A stretch of 64,000 nucleotides of DNA from Litsea cubeba (GCA_012931725.1 CM022944.1:37794094-37858093), one strand, 5' to 3'; shown: positions 12,221 through 24,363, counted from the stretch's first letter. Translations and numbers: made by a program. Notes: generated by a model from the letters alone, not told the origin.

Positions 12221-12940
12221 GGACTCTTTCTTGAAAACAAATCTAGAAGGAAATCTCCAAGATTCAAGCATCAAGGCATTCCAAGATTTTCTACAATATG
12301 AAAATCAAAACAAGAAAGTGTTGCACGTCCAAGCCTCTCCACTCCAAGTTGGACTTCCATTCTAAGCCATGATTGTAGAGAAAATTTAAGATTCAAATTT
12401 TGAATCTTGAATCAAGAAAAAAAAAATCCAAAAGAGGCATTACACGCCACTACACCAAAAATGAAAAATTGGAACGGATTACGTTCCTAATCCGTGTGTT
12501 CCTAATCCGTTCATCCGTTCCTAAACCGTTCCTAATCCGTTAATCCGTTCCAAAAATAGGAAATTGGAACGTATGAACGGATTAGGAATACACGGATTAG
12601 GAACGGTAATCCATTCCAATTTCCCATTTTTGGTGTAGTGCGCCCATGGCCATGAAGATTCAAGATGATACACTCTAAGTGGGATCCACATGCATTCAAA
12701 AAAGGATAAATTAGTGAAAGGCTCCTAGAGTGGAATGTATCCAGCCTCTAGTCCACGCAAATTCTATTTAAGGGCTCTGGTCCACTCAGCTAGACAATTT
12801 GCAGCCAAAGGTCCCTACGCCCACACGATCACATATTTCAGGACTAATTTGCCATTTCATCCATTTTAGCCATAAAATTTTGAAATTTTAAATTTCAAAT
12901 CCTTCCTTCCTAAATCCTCTCGATCTACTCGATAGATTGG
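12221..12940. other. Flanking DNA between two Athila elements
   Basis: Apart from the MITE at 12448-12640 I recognise nothing coding. A TATA-like TCTATTTAAGGG at about 12763 suggests promoter or old LTR origin but is not enough for a call. The segment continues past the second element at 16747, because that element is flanked by a near-matching 5-bp duplication. Confidence 0.5.
12448..12640. mobile_element. CACTA-type MITE, 193 bp
   Basis: The ends are CACTACACCAAAAATG and its inverse CATTTTTGGTGTAGTG, flanked on both sides by the 3-bp duplication CGC. CACTA termini plus a 3-bp target duplication are diagnostic of the CACTA/En-Spm superfamily. The inside is a largely self-complementary run of AATCCGTTCC-like repeats with no coding capacity, so it must be moved by a transposase from elsewhere. 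Confidence 0.9.
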
Positions 12941-14888
12941 TGTTGAATTCATGAATTTACACATTTACGCATCATTTTAGGATGAATTAAGGGTTTAATT
13001 AGGTGAATTACACCATTCTTCATCTAATTCCATCATTTCATGCATTTTCACCTAAGAACCTAAATTTTCATACTTTTCATACAGTTTATGCATTAACTTT
13101 GAATGTTTTGCAAATTTTCTCCGAAGAGTCCCAGTTGGAGTAGGACTCTGTCTGGATGGGTCACAGTTCAATATGGGCTCTAGAGTATTTGATGTGTTGA
13201 ATTAGAATGTGCAGAAAATGAGAATTGCAGGCCTCGTCACGGAACCCACTTTCAAGCACACAAAGTCATCCTGGGCCCTGCATCGCTGAATTGAAGTTTG
13301 AAAAGAAGTAAATTGAATAATTCACCATGTGGACCCTACACACAAGCCATGTACAAATCAATCAAGGGAGGGGTCCATTCATCATGCCAGTTGAAGAGTC
13401 CTAACTGCAGTGGAAGACTTCTCATAGGGCCCATTGTTCAAGCATATGAAATGTCCCACATGGCGGGGTCCGCAGTAGTTGCAGATTTGAAATGATTCTG
13501 ATTGGAATAAAAGAAGAAGAGTTTGAATCATCCACATCTCATCTCCTTTCGAAAATGAAAGTCGTGTAGAGATAGAATCTATTGTAAATCAAATTTCAAA
13601 AGTTAATCCTGTTTTTCTCAGGATAACTCATTTTCAAATGGCTATAACTTTCAATTCGACCGTCGGATCGATGAAATTTACCTACCGTTGGAAAGATTAT
13701 TCAGAGTAGATATCAGTAGAGCCCAAAAATGTGCAAATCAAAGATAAATTGACAAAGTCATGGGCCCAGAGATTTTCATGTTCATTTTTAGATGGGATTG
13801 CAATTAAATCCACACTGTTGATAATCAATTGCTGTACATCCCTTGTGGGACCCCGTATGAAGATTAGCCAAGCCATCCAGAGGTTTTCAGAAGCTTCCAC
13901 CTCATTCAAGTTCAAACATGATACGAGATATATACCTTATCAATGAAGATAAATCAAATTTGCAGAGAATGTGTCCGGATTCAATTTATCTGTAAGATAA
14001 CCGGAGTTATAATAGGAAACAAAAGGAAGCATACGGGACATACTCCCTCCCTTGGACGTCCACCATTATTCTCTCTCATTTTTCTCTTCTTTTCCTAATT
14101 AATAGAATTTAAGAATTTTTTTTGGGTATTCTGGAGCCCTGTTCCAGAAATTAGGATTTTTAGAAGAGAGATTTCTGAGAGACCATTGTACAAGGAGATG
14201 CTATTAATGAAATTACTTATGGAGTTCTTTTCAATGGCTGGCTAGATTTCTGGATTGGAGCACACGGATGAAGTTAAGTAGATCTTTGATTTAATTTAAG
14301 TTATTTTTCTATTACTTTTTTGTCTCTTTTAAATACATGCTCTATTAGAATAATAGATCTGTCTTCATGCCTTCGGCCGCCTCTATTTTGATATCTAATG
14401 AAAATAGTTTGATAATTTATACTTATTTTGATAGATTATGCTTAGGGGTGAGATCATTTGATAGTTTATGCTTATGATTTTTCATTCTTTTATGAGGTGA
14501 AGGAGGTCTTGGGTTGTGACCTTATTCTTATTAAAAACTGAATTTTACGAAAGATAAATCCTCCGGATTCGAAACATTTATTTGTTTATGATTTGAGTTA
14601 TTTTTGAGACAAATAGTAGAATAATTGCATGAATGGATTAATTATATTGCTTAGTGGGTTCTGGATGCTCTGGTCTGTTTTATATATATTTGATTAGTTT
14701 GTGTTTCTGAATCCTTCTAATTTTTCTTGGATCTCAATTATTCATTAATCTTTGATTTTAAAAAAAATCAGATTTTAAATTTTAACTTAGTAGTACTTCC
14801 TATGGGATCGACCTGTAATTGCCACTGTCTCAACAAGATAACTGTGCACTTACAGTAATATTAAAAGATTGAATTTAATTTCACATCA
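12941..14888 (+). repeat. 5' LTR of the second Athila copy
   Basis: It starts TGTTGAATTCATG, ends CACATCA and aligns along its full length with the LTR at 10255-12220, with many substitutions and small indels. It retains the segment that is deleted in the LTR at 1-1719. Confidence 0.93.
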
Positions 14889-14894
14889 AGTTTT

Positions 14895-14912
14895 TGGCGT
14901 CGTTGCCGAAGA
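14895..14912 (+). promoter_or_regulatory. Decayed tRNA-Asp primer binding site
   Basis: TGGCGTCGTTGCCGAAGA differs from the intact site at 1726 by three C-to-T or G-to-A type changes, as expected for an old methylated copy. Confidence 0.8.
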
Positions 14913-16118
14913 GCCAAATCTGAGTTTTGTTAAAAATCTGAATTTTTTTATTAGATTCATATGCATTCTCATATTTAGGTTGCTTAGTTGTTTAGTCATA
15001 TAATTTGCATCAGTAGTGTTCTTTGCAATTAGTATTAGTTAGTATTTCACTTTGCTAATTTTTCTGACTTTTCTGATTTTTTTTATTTTTTACAATTACT
15101 TGAATTTTTAGAATAAATAATTAATAAAAAACCAAAAAAAGAAAAAAGAATTGGATTATTTCCTTTAATTCTGAATTTCAATAAATAAAAACACAAAAAA
15201 TAAAAAAAATAGATTGGTTTAACTAATGTTTTGATTAGATTAGGATTGATAGGGTAGAGTTTAAAATTTTTAGGACTAGGTTTTTTTAATTAATATGCTA
15301 ACTTTTGGATTCTAAAATTAGGCAGTTAGAAATTTTAAAATTCTATCTCTTAAGTTGTTTAGAATAGTTAGAGTTTTAAAATCTGAAATTTGAATTGGAT
15401 AAGATTGGATTTCTTATAATTTAAAACTTTTTGAAAACTATAACCATATTTGGACATTTGTTTGGATAATTTAAGATTTAAGATTTTATTTATTTATTTT
15501 GTAGATAGAATTTTTTATTTGTTTCAATAACTTAGAATCCACTTTGGATAGAGTTTTGATTATCTTGGTATCTTTTGAATTTTCTTATTTTTTTTAATTA
15601 GGATAAGATAGAATTTTGAGTTGGTTTGTTAACTTAGGATTTACTAACAAGAGTTCATTTTGGATAGTTTACCTTGCTTAAAGGAGAGTAGCACAAAAAT
15701 AGGAAACTGCGTGGATTTGCTCTAAGCAAACAAGTTGCTCTCAGAATTGCTAAAACAAATTGCTCTCAGAATTGCAAAATTTGCAAAAAAAAAAGGTTAA
15801 GCTTACACAGTTTAAGGATTAGCGTGGGCCGCTGTAAGAGTTTCTAAATTTTACCCCACGAATCTTTTACTTACAAGTGGGGCTTGCTGATTTAAATTTC
15901 AATAAGTATGATTGTGTGATTGACACACCGAGTAAATAAACTGGACCCACACACTTAGTTAAGGGCAATTGACCCTAATAAGATAAGGACTGGATTTCAT
16001 CACCAGATCCTTGCCCAATTAGGTTTAACCACCTCTCACATAGTAACCAAACCATTAATTAAAATCAAGTAGAGACGAGACCATAGGACTCGAGCTCATA
16101 AGGACGAAGACCACAAAA
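14913..16118 (+). other. Leader remnant of the second Athila copy
   Basis: It aligns with 1744-2930 of the first element, including the shared phrase around GGACGAAGACCACAAAAG. Directly after this phrase the sequence switches to LTR sequence, which marks the deletion junction at about 16118. Confidence 0.85.
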
Positions 16119-16746
16119 GATTTTAATTGATTTAATTTAAGTTATTTTTTTATTACTTTCTTGTCTCTTTTAATGCATGCTCTATTAGAATAATAGATCT
16201 GTCTTCATGCCTTTGGCCGCCTCTATTTTGATTTCTAATGAAAATAGTTTGATGATTTATACTTATTTTGATAGATTATGCTTAGGGTTGAGATCATTTG
16301 ATAGTTTATGCTTAATTTGATGACTTATGCTCATGATTTTTCATTCTTTTATGAGGTGAAGGAGGTCTTGGGTTGTGACCTTATTCTCATTAAAAACTGA
16401 ATTTTACGAAAGACAAATCCTCCGGATTCGAAATATTTATTTGTTTCTGATTTGAGTTATTTTTTAGACAAATAGTAGAATAATTGCATGGATGGATTAA
16501 TTATCTTGCTTAGTGGATTCTGGATGCTCTGATCTGTTTTATATATATTTGATTAGTTTGTGTTTCTGAATCCTTCTAGTTTTTCTTGGATCTCAATTAT
16601 TCATTAATCTTTGATTTAAAAAAAATTAGATTTTAAATTTTAACTTAGTAGTGCTCCCTATGGGATCGACTTGTAATTGCCACTGTCTCAACAAGATAAT
16701 TGTGCACTTGCAGTAATATTAAAAGATTGAATTTAATTTCACACCA
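16119..16746 (+). repeat. Truncated 3' LTR of the second Athila copy
   Basis: It matches the last third of the LTR (compare 14290-14888) and ends CACACCA before the 5-bp flank. Its 5' two thirds are missing. Confidence 0.88.
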
Positions 16747-17435
16747 ATCGGATCAAGGATTGATCCGGATTTCTGCACGTTGTCTTTGTTGCAGAAAAGG
16801 GCAGGAGATTGGTTCCGCTCTCGAGTGGGCCACACGATCAGATTGCTTGCTGATCCAAGAAGAAGCAGAAAGCAAATGATTTAATCGTCTCCGAATTGAT
16901 TTGGTTCTAGGTTGCAGATCAGAATTGAAGCAACAGACAGATCGAAGAAGAGATGGCCTGACTGGTAGCTTCCAGTCGCTTGAGATTGCAGAGGATTCTC
17001 GGTTCTGTCTGGAGTCGCTAAAACGCAAGTGTACTGGTGTATTACAGGGCTCGAGTTTGCCTTGTTTTAGAAACTCCGTCACAGTTCTCGCAGGGGTTTT
17101 GATCTTCAAACTTCTTGTTGCAGCCGCTGGTTTTGATCGCCTGGGAAGAAAGGCTTCGCTCAGTTGCAGATCACCAGACGAAATAGAGGACCGCTTGGGC
17201 TCTTGATTTGGTGATCACCACCGGACCCCGTGCTGCCATTTTCGTCGAACTGGAGGAAGACCACCGCGCGCCTCCCTCGCTGCTTCAGAGCTGTAGGCCA
17301 GAGAGGAAGGAACACAGCCTCCCTGCATCGGTTATGGTTGCAGAACCGGAACAGAAGATGACAAAGGAGAAGAAGAAAGTTGGGTTTGTTCCGGGTCCGT
17401 TCCGACCTGACCTACTATAGGAGCCCAGCACAGAG
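16747..17435. other. GC-richer flanking segment, origin unknown
   Basis: This is the continuation of the flank at 12221-12940. It is visibly richer in G and C than its neighbours and has overlapping small open frames on both strands (16753-17109 minus, 16901-17206 plus, 17208-17420 plus). None shows a recognisable domain. It may be an exon or an old element; I cannot tell. Confidence 0.35.
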
Positions 17436-17439
17436 CCCA

Positions 17440-18240
17440 GACCTACCATCAAACTTATCTGAGTTTTGTCAAATTTATCTGAGTTTTTGTCAAATTTATC
17501 TATCTTCTATCATATTTCTCCGTGCTTTTGGCAAATTTATATGAATTAAAAAAAAAGATTATTTGAGTTTTTTAGCAAATTTATTCACATTTTTTTTAAA
17601 TCTATTTGCGTTTTTTAATTTTATTTATGTCTTTTGAAATTTATTTGTGTCTTTTCAAATTTATTTGCGTTTTTTGAAATTAAATTAATTGAGTTTTGAA
17701 AAAAATAATTGAGTTTTTGGCAAATTGTTTAGAAATTTGGAAAATTGATTTATCTTAGTTTTGGCAAATGTGTTTGTGTTTTTGAATTTTATTTGTGTCT
17801 TTTGAAATTCATTTGCGTCTTTTGAAGTTTATTTTTATCTTTTTAATTTTCTTTGGATCTTTTGAAATTTATTTAAATTTTCTAAATAATTTTTGGATCT
17901 TTTGAAATTTATTTGCATCTTTTTAAATTTATTTGCATTCTTTTGAAATTTATTTCTTTTTTTTAAATCTATTGCGTTATTTGAAATTTATTTGCGTTAT
18001 TTTGAAATTTTCTTGTGTGTTTTTAGATCTTACTTGAAAATTTCACTAATGGGATTCCATTAATCGTGGTCAATTAAATGGTAGTTGATCATTATTAATG
18101 GGATATCCCACCAATCATGGGATATGATTTAAAGAAATGGAAAATTAGACATTTCAGGTATGAGAAAGTGTGAGAGGGACCTTCGGCTGCATGACTTTTT
18201 TCTTATGGACCGTTTGCCTTAAAGTCGTACTTTAAGGGAC
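17440..18240 (-). repeat. Degenerate T-rich minisatellite, family A
   Basis: About 20-25 units of roughly 20 bp of the form TTTGAAATTTATTTGCGTCT fill 17460-18010, followed by a unique tail with CCATTAATCGTGGTCAATTA. The reverse complement of the whole arrangement, tail included, recurs at 40985-41760. The two loci therefore share a dispersed repeat family in opposite orientation. Confidence 0.75.
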
Positions 18241-18346
18241 CTCCGACCAAAGCCTCCTTAAAAAAAAAAAGGGTAAATTAGGGAGAGATCCCTCAGTACC
18301 GTGTTATAAAGTCTCTAGCTTGCGCATGGTATTAATTCAGGCGGTA

Positions 18347-18553
18347 GTCCCTAAGCATGTGACATCAGATTTTTTATGACTCATTTGCCCTTCTAGCCAT
18401 TTAAATGAGTGTGTGGTCCCTAAGCATGTGACATCAAATTTTTTATGGCTCATTTCACCATCTAACCATTTAAATGAGTGTGTGGTCCCTAAGCATGTGA
18501 CATCATATTTTTTATGACTCATTTGCCCTTCTAACCATTTAAATGGGTGTCAT
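18347..18553. repeat. Three tandem copies of a 69-bp repeat
   Basis: Copies start at 18347, 18416 and 18485 and each begins GTCCCTAAGCATGTGACATC. Because 69 is divisible by three, a minus-strand frame (18337-18522) stays open by repetition; it is not regarded as a gene. Confidence 0.88.
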
Positions 18554-18759
18554 GCAATTTAAATCTGGGTTTTAGCTCCAACTCACTGTCTTACCCTGAT
18601 TATTTTCCAATTTAAATGTAGTAAGATGAGTTTTTGATCAAATTTTAAGTTGTAAATTGGAGGGAACAACAATTGATGAAATTTTGCCTAACGTGGCTTG
18701 CTTGGTGTTGCTTTTTTTGTGTCCTTTTCCCTCCTTTGGGTGCTTTTGGCTGTCCACAT

Positions 18760-20320
18760 ACATATACAACTCAAATAAATTGATATCAAATTCATCCCAG
18801 TCTAAAGCAAAGTCAAATAAAATCATAACAAATTTATTTAAATTCACTTCAAATACAGATAATCTCATATTAGATTCAGATAAATTTTTATCAAAGCTAG
18901 ATAAATTCAAACTAAATCTAGTCAAACCAAACCAAATCTAGTTATATAATCTCATATCAAAGTGACATAACTTGTTTTCAAACTAGTTATGATTTCAAAC
19001 ACAGAAAATTCATATAAACTCATAAACTCACGCCAAAGTCAGATAAGTTGACATCAAAGTTAGATAAATCCACAGCAAACTAAGATAAATTCACTTAATT
19101 CGTATCAAACTCAGATTAATTCAAAGAAAAAATAAATAAACTCATATCAAACTTAGATAAATTCATACCAAACACAGATAACATCATGCCAAAGTCAGAT
19201 AACATATACAAATCTCAGATAACACGCATATCAAAGTTAGATAAATTCATACCAAACTCAGATAAATTTACTTAATTCGTATCAAACTCAGATTAATTCA
19301 AAGCAAAAATATATAAATTCATATCAAACTTAGATAAATTCATACTAAACACAGATAACTTATATCATGCCAAAGTCAAATAACATTATGCCAAAGTCAG
19401 ATAACACATACAAAACTCAGATAACACATACATCAAAGTTAGATAAATTCACAGCAAACTCAGATAAATTCACTTAATTCGTATCAAACTCAGATTAATT
19501 CAAAGAAAAAATAAATAAATTCACATCAAACTTAGATAAATTCATACAGAACACAGATAACATCATACCAAAGTCAAATAACATTATGCCAAAGTCAGAT
19601 AACACATACAAAACTCAGATAACACATATATCAAAGTTAGAGAAATTCACAGCAAACTCAGATGAATTCACTTAATTCGTATCAAACTCAGATTAATTCA
19701 ATGCAAAAATAAATAAATTCATATCAAACTTAGATAAATTCATACCAAACACAGATAACATCATGCCAAAGTCAAATAACATTATGCCAAAGTCAAATAA
19801 CACATACAAAACTCAGATAAAACATACATCAAAGTTAAATAAATTCATACCAAACACAGATAACATCATGCCAAAGTCAGATAACATTATTCCAAAGTCA
19901 GATAACACATATAAATCTTAGATAAATTCACAGTGAACTAAAAAAAAAACTCATTTAAAACTAAGTTGAATACATTTTAAAGTCAAATAAAATCATGTGA
20001 AATCTAGTTAATTTCATACCGAACTCATATTATTTCATAAGAAACTCAGATAAAATTATTTCAAAGTCACATAAATTCATTTGAAACATTGTTTAATTGA
20101 TAACAAACGTAGTTAGATTGAAATCAAACTCAGAAAAATCATGTAATATACAGATAAATTTATTAAAAGTCATGTTTAATTGATCACAAACTAAGATAAC
20201 TTCACATAAAGCTTAGATAAATACATGTCAAAGTCAAATAATTTCATATCAAGCTCAGATAAATTCAAACCAAAACTTAGATAAACTTATTTCAAACTCA
20301 ATTAAGTTCAAATCAAGATG
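18760..20320. repeat. Degenerate A-rich minisatellite with higher-order period
   Basis: Short units such as TCAGATAAATTCACATCAAA (about 19-21 bp) run for 1.5 kb. A longer period is also visible: the block CTTAATTCGTATCAAACTC occurs at about 19093, 19270, 19473 and 19671, giving a higher-order unit of about 177-203 bp. The unit differs from family A at 17440-18240. Confidence 0.8.
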
Positions 20321-21720
20321 ATTCGGTTGCTCAGGTAAGATCGTCACGTGTATGGTAAAGAAAGTGGATGAACATAATTTGCATCAATTCAGGTGCTTAG
20401 ATTTCGGAGTGTATGACGGAAGCGGTACGTGTTTGGTGACTATAGAGTATATAAAGCGAGGGCATTTTTGTCTTTTTGACCCACGAAATGTTAAAAGGGG
20501 ACCGCTGCTTCTATGTGAAAATAACCTGGACCACAGGTTATAAAACGTACTGTTGGGGGACCTGCCGCCAAATGCCCAAAAAAAAAAAAATCCCATAACA
20601 AAATTGATTTTTAGATTTGAAATTTATTTGGAACAAAAGTGGGCCCAAGAGTGAAAGTTGCATGAGATATGAAAATTCCTATTTTTACTAGGATCGTGGG
20701 CCAATCCCTAAAAACTCTCTCAAAACTCTCCTAATCCTAATCCAACTTGGACCCCACACTACTAATCCTTAAGCTTATGATATGATTCCGTAAGCTAATG
20801 CTCCCGGGGCCTATCCTTGATCCATCCAAATGGACCAAACACACGACCCCCTTAAATTGCACAAGCCCACCAACTTTTGGTCAAATCCGAATTTACTAGA
20901 CTGTTGGATCGACTATGTACCAATCCGAATAGACCGTTGACCATTAAACTTTTGGTGCCCATATGGAGATGATAGAAACCACGATTGGGGCTGATTTTTT
21001 GTAGGAAGGAGGGTCCCATGGAGTCCTTGAAATCCCCCCCCCCCCCCACCCCCATCCCCATATGGGTCTCCAAGTGGGCCCCACTACGTAATTGAGCTTA
21101 CTTCAGCTTACCTTATCTTAAGCTTTAGCTTAGGAGAACTGGCCCCATATATAAAACATATATATATATACATATACATAAAGACTCCAAAAGGGGCTGG
21201 ACGTCCATCCATACCCCCCCCCCCCCCCCACCCATTCCTCTTGGACAACCAGAAACAACTTCCCCCTCCTTTCATTAATTTTCTCCACTTCATCTTCCTC
21301 CCATTAAGACTTCATCCAAGGCCTTCCCTAAGGCACACCACCACTTGAATTTTTACACCGCCGCACCGCCATCGTTGCTACCGTCGCTCCACCATTCAAC
21401 CAGCCTTTCATCATTTTCCCTTACTTGGATTTAGACTACGGAACGAGAGCCGGTTGGATCGCCGTATGAGACCGCGAGTCGTCCTTCTCCGTTTAGTGTT
21501 TCATGTGTCTAGGGTAAGGTTGGATGTAATTTATTTTGGTTCAAATAATCTTGTAATCTTTATTTGCTTGTAATGACTTTTTCATTAATAAATCAGGTTT
21601 ATGGGGTCTTGGTCTTTACCAATGGGTCAATATCGAATTTTTGTGCGTTGTGACAGTACGCACTTAGCACGGTGGTCTTGATTATTCTTGATGGCATCTA
21701 GCAAAGTAACTGTCGCAAGA
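20321..21720. other. Intergenic DNA, no supported gene
   Basis: The region contains two poly-C runs (about 21037-21053 and 21214-21229) and a short TA run near 21160, but no recognisable coding sequence. The open frames present are short and lack domains. Confidence 0.5.
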
Positions 21721-21940
21721 TTTTAGAACTAAAATTCATTTTTTTTTATTCTCTGATTTTTTTTATCTTATTTTAGTTCTTTTTATGCATCTTATCAATT
21801 ATTGCAATTGGTTGGACTGATAAGTTTTATGGTTTTAGAACTAAAACTCATTTTCTTTATTCTTTGATTTTTATTTATCTTATTTTAGTTCTTTTTATGC
21901 ATCTTATCAATTATTGCAATTGGTTGGACTGATAAATTTT
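21721..21940. repeat. Tandem duplication of 112 bp
   Basis: Two adjacent copies start with TTTTAGAACTAAAA at 21721 and 21833 and share the end TTGCAATTGGTTGGACTGAT. They differ by a few bases and by homopolymer length. Confidence 0.88.
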
Positions 21941-22205
21941 CATGGTGGATGCAGTAGTTAGATTAGGTTTCTAGATTAGGATTTTTATTTTTCTTTGATT
22001 GTAATTAAAATTTTCAGACTTATAATTAATTTTTAATTAAAGTAGGACATTTGACATGTATAGTTTTTGATAGGCTAGAACTAGTTTTTCAATGGACAGG
22101 TTTTGTGCTATAAATTGCTCTCCGTGGATCGACCCGGTTTCACTGGTTATTACTGCAATCGCAGCCTTGCGCTGGGGCTACAATCAGCTTCGTTCACAAA
22201 TTCTT
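21941..22205 (+). other. Possible LTR-end remnant
   Basis: GCTCTCCGTGGATCGACCCG, followed by CACTGGTTATTACTGCAA near 22115-22165, resembles the conserved end of many plant gypsy LTRs (compare the CTCCCTGTGGGATCGACCTG phrase in the Athila LTRs at about 1629). No primer site or partner LTR is visible, so this is a weak call. Confidence 0.35.
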
Positions 22206-23204
22206 CTAATGCTTCATTCTTGGCAATTAGAAATGGTAATTGATTAATTAAAAAAAATTATAAATTGGTATCTACCATTAGAAAGATCATAATTAAAAAC
22301 TCTTAAAACTACCAGATGAAGAACCTTGAGAAAGTAGAGTCTGCGTGCCAATCTAGAAAGTAGCTCTCTCTCTTTCTACCTCTATATCTTGATCTAAACC
22401 CAAATTTGCAACAATTGAATCAGTTAGAATAAAATCATAATTGTATACTCTTGTGATGGTCCAACCGTTTTTCATAAACAAAGTTTATCAAAAAACTAAA
22501 TAAAAAATTATATATAAATGTTTAATATATTTGTTGTGATACTTTATATGAGAAAGGGGGGAAGATGAAACTTATTATATAATATTACTATGCATATACT
22601 AAATGAAATCTGAAATTTAAATAAATAAATAAATACTTTGAAGAAAGAGAGTTATAGAGAAGTTCCTAGAGAGAGAGCTCCTTAATTAGATCCTGGTCCT
22701 CAATAAACTAATTGAACTTCTTAGCCTTTGAGATGAGACAGTTTTTTTTGTGCGAGAGAGAGTGAGTGAGTGAGCTTAGAGAGCTATAGAGAGAGAAACC
22801 TAGCTTAGAGAGTATAGATAAATGTTGAAAAAATGAAGGGAGAAGGGGTATTTATAGTTCTCTTTAAGTGTTGAAATAACCCAAAATATCCCTTTTATAT
22901 GAACCTTTTTGGGTTTGGGGAGGGTGGTTTGTTTCAGCCAGGCCTTGTGCTCATGCTGGGCCGGTCAACATTCTAGGCATGGCCACAACGCATTGACCGA
23001 CATGCCAGGCGAGGCCCGACCTAATTGACACCTCTACCAGGGTGCCAACACCATTCAACCATAAATTTATTGGCAAATGTGATTATGTTATGTTATGTGT
23101 GTCCTATGTAGTTTTGGTGGTAGCGAAACCTTAGTTTGTGATCTCATGAAGAAAACACAAGAAAATAATATTTTATAGAGTATAATCTTATATTTTTTAA
23201 AGAA
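22206..23204. other. Intergenic DNA, no supported gene
   Basis: AT-rich with short GA-rich tracts (about 22650-22800) and a GGCC-rich patch at 22930-23040 of a type that recurs near 24190-24320, 25080-25270 and 40660-40870. I see no coding signal. Confidence 0.45.
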
Positions 23205-24155
23205 GAGAATCTTGTGCGTTTGGTAACCCAATAAAAACTTAAAGAAAATATTATTTTCTTTCAAAAAGCTCAATATTTTCTCCTAATGTAGAAAACTTTC
23301 TACAAGATATTAACCTTTCAAAATGACGATTACAAAGTGATAGTGTAAAGTAAAGACTTTCAAATCCATCATGATGTTACATATATGGTAAAGTAAAGTA
23401 AAAGTAAATGTCACAGCATGGTAAAGGTGGGGTAAAGTAAAGCTGGGATACAATATTTGGTAAAGTAAACTGGGAATGAATGGTAAAGTATTTTATTTTT
23501 ATTCAACTTTACTTTATCACGTTTTATCGTAGTTTTATATGGTAAGTAAAAGTGACTTGTTTACAAGTGTGGTAAAGTAAAACAAAGATTGATTCATATC
23601 ATAGTAAAGGTGAGGTAAAGTAAGGTGAGATGAAGTATGTGGTAAAAAAAATGGGAGAGAGAGTTGTAAAGTAGTTGTTTTTTGTATTGACTTTACTTTA
23701 TTATACTTTACCATGGTTTTATGTGATAAAAGAAAAGCAACTTAAGGTAAAAACATCGCAGTTGAACTTTACTATACCACACTACTTTTTTATCCAGATG
23801 TGGTAAATTACATTTAAATTAAAATATTTAATAAAAAATGATTCTAATAATGTAATTTACTTTAATCATAGCACATCCCAAACAACTCAATTTAAAATCT
23901 GTAAGAGACTTCAAAAATTGCCAAACAGGAAAATTATTGTAATATTATAATATTACATTATTCTATTCTATACTATTTTATTCTTGCAATAATTAAATCT
24001 GTAAATATTTTATTCTGTATACATCCAAACGGGCCCTAAACAAGAAAATCTTGTGCGTTTGATAACCGAAGTAAAATTTGAAGAAAATATTATTTTATTT
24101 CAAAAAACTCAATATTTTCTCCTACAGGTCCCTCCTTAGAAAACTTTCTATAAGA
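23205..24155. repeat. Pair of direct repeats of about 105 bp bracketing a GTAAAGTAAA-rich segment
   Basis: The block beginning AATCTTGTGCGTTTGGTAAC at about 23209 recurs at about 24047 with roughly 85-90% identity by eye. The 740 bp between them are rich in GGTAAAGTAAAG and its complement and contain a further internal duplication of about 185 bp (around 23400 and 23585). This may be a remnant of a non-autonomous element. Confidence 0.6.
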
Positions 24156-24360
24156 TAAAGTGGCGGGAGCTGTAGGAGAAAATGTTTTTAAATATCCACC
24201 AGGCTGGGCTTGTGCGTTTGAGCGGGCTAGGTTTGGACAATATTTTTAAGGCCCGGTCAAAATGGGACTGGGATTGGGCAAAAACAGCCTAGCCCGTTCA
24301 GGCCCGACCCAGCCCGCTGCAAGATCATTATACTAATTATTTTATAGATGACTGATATGG

Positions 24361-24363
<3 letters not shown>

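Larger units (their letters stand above)
12941..16746 (+). mobile_element. Second Athila copy, internally deleted
   Basis: Full 5' LTR, decayed primer site and leader of the same family as 1-12220, then a jump straight into the last 0.63 kb of a 3' LTR. gag, pol and the first two thirds of the 3' LTR are gone. It is flanked by ATTGG (12936-12940) and ATCGG (16747-16751), a 5-bp target duplication with one change. It is clearly more diverged than the first copy. Confidence 0.9.

Noticed and set aside
16753..17420. Overlapping open frames of 60-118 codons as genes
   Set aside because: They overlap on both strands, have no recognisable domain, and their openness is explained by the higher GC content.
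18337..18522. Minus-strand frame with a repeating 23-residue pattern as a repeat protein gene
   Set aside because: The frame is a by-product of three 69-bp DNA repeats, without start context or neighbours supporting a gene.
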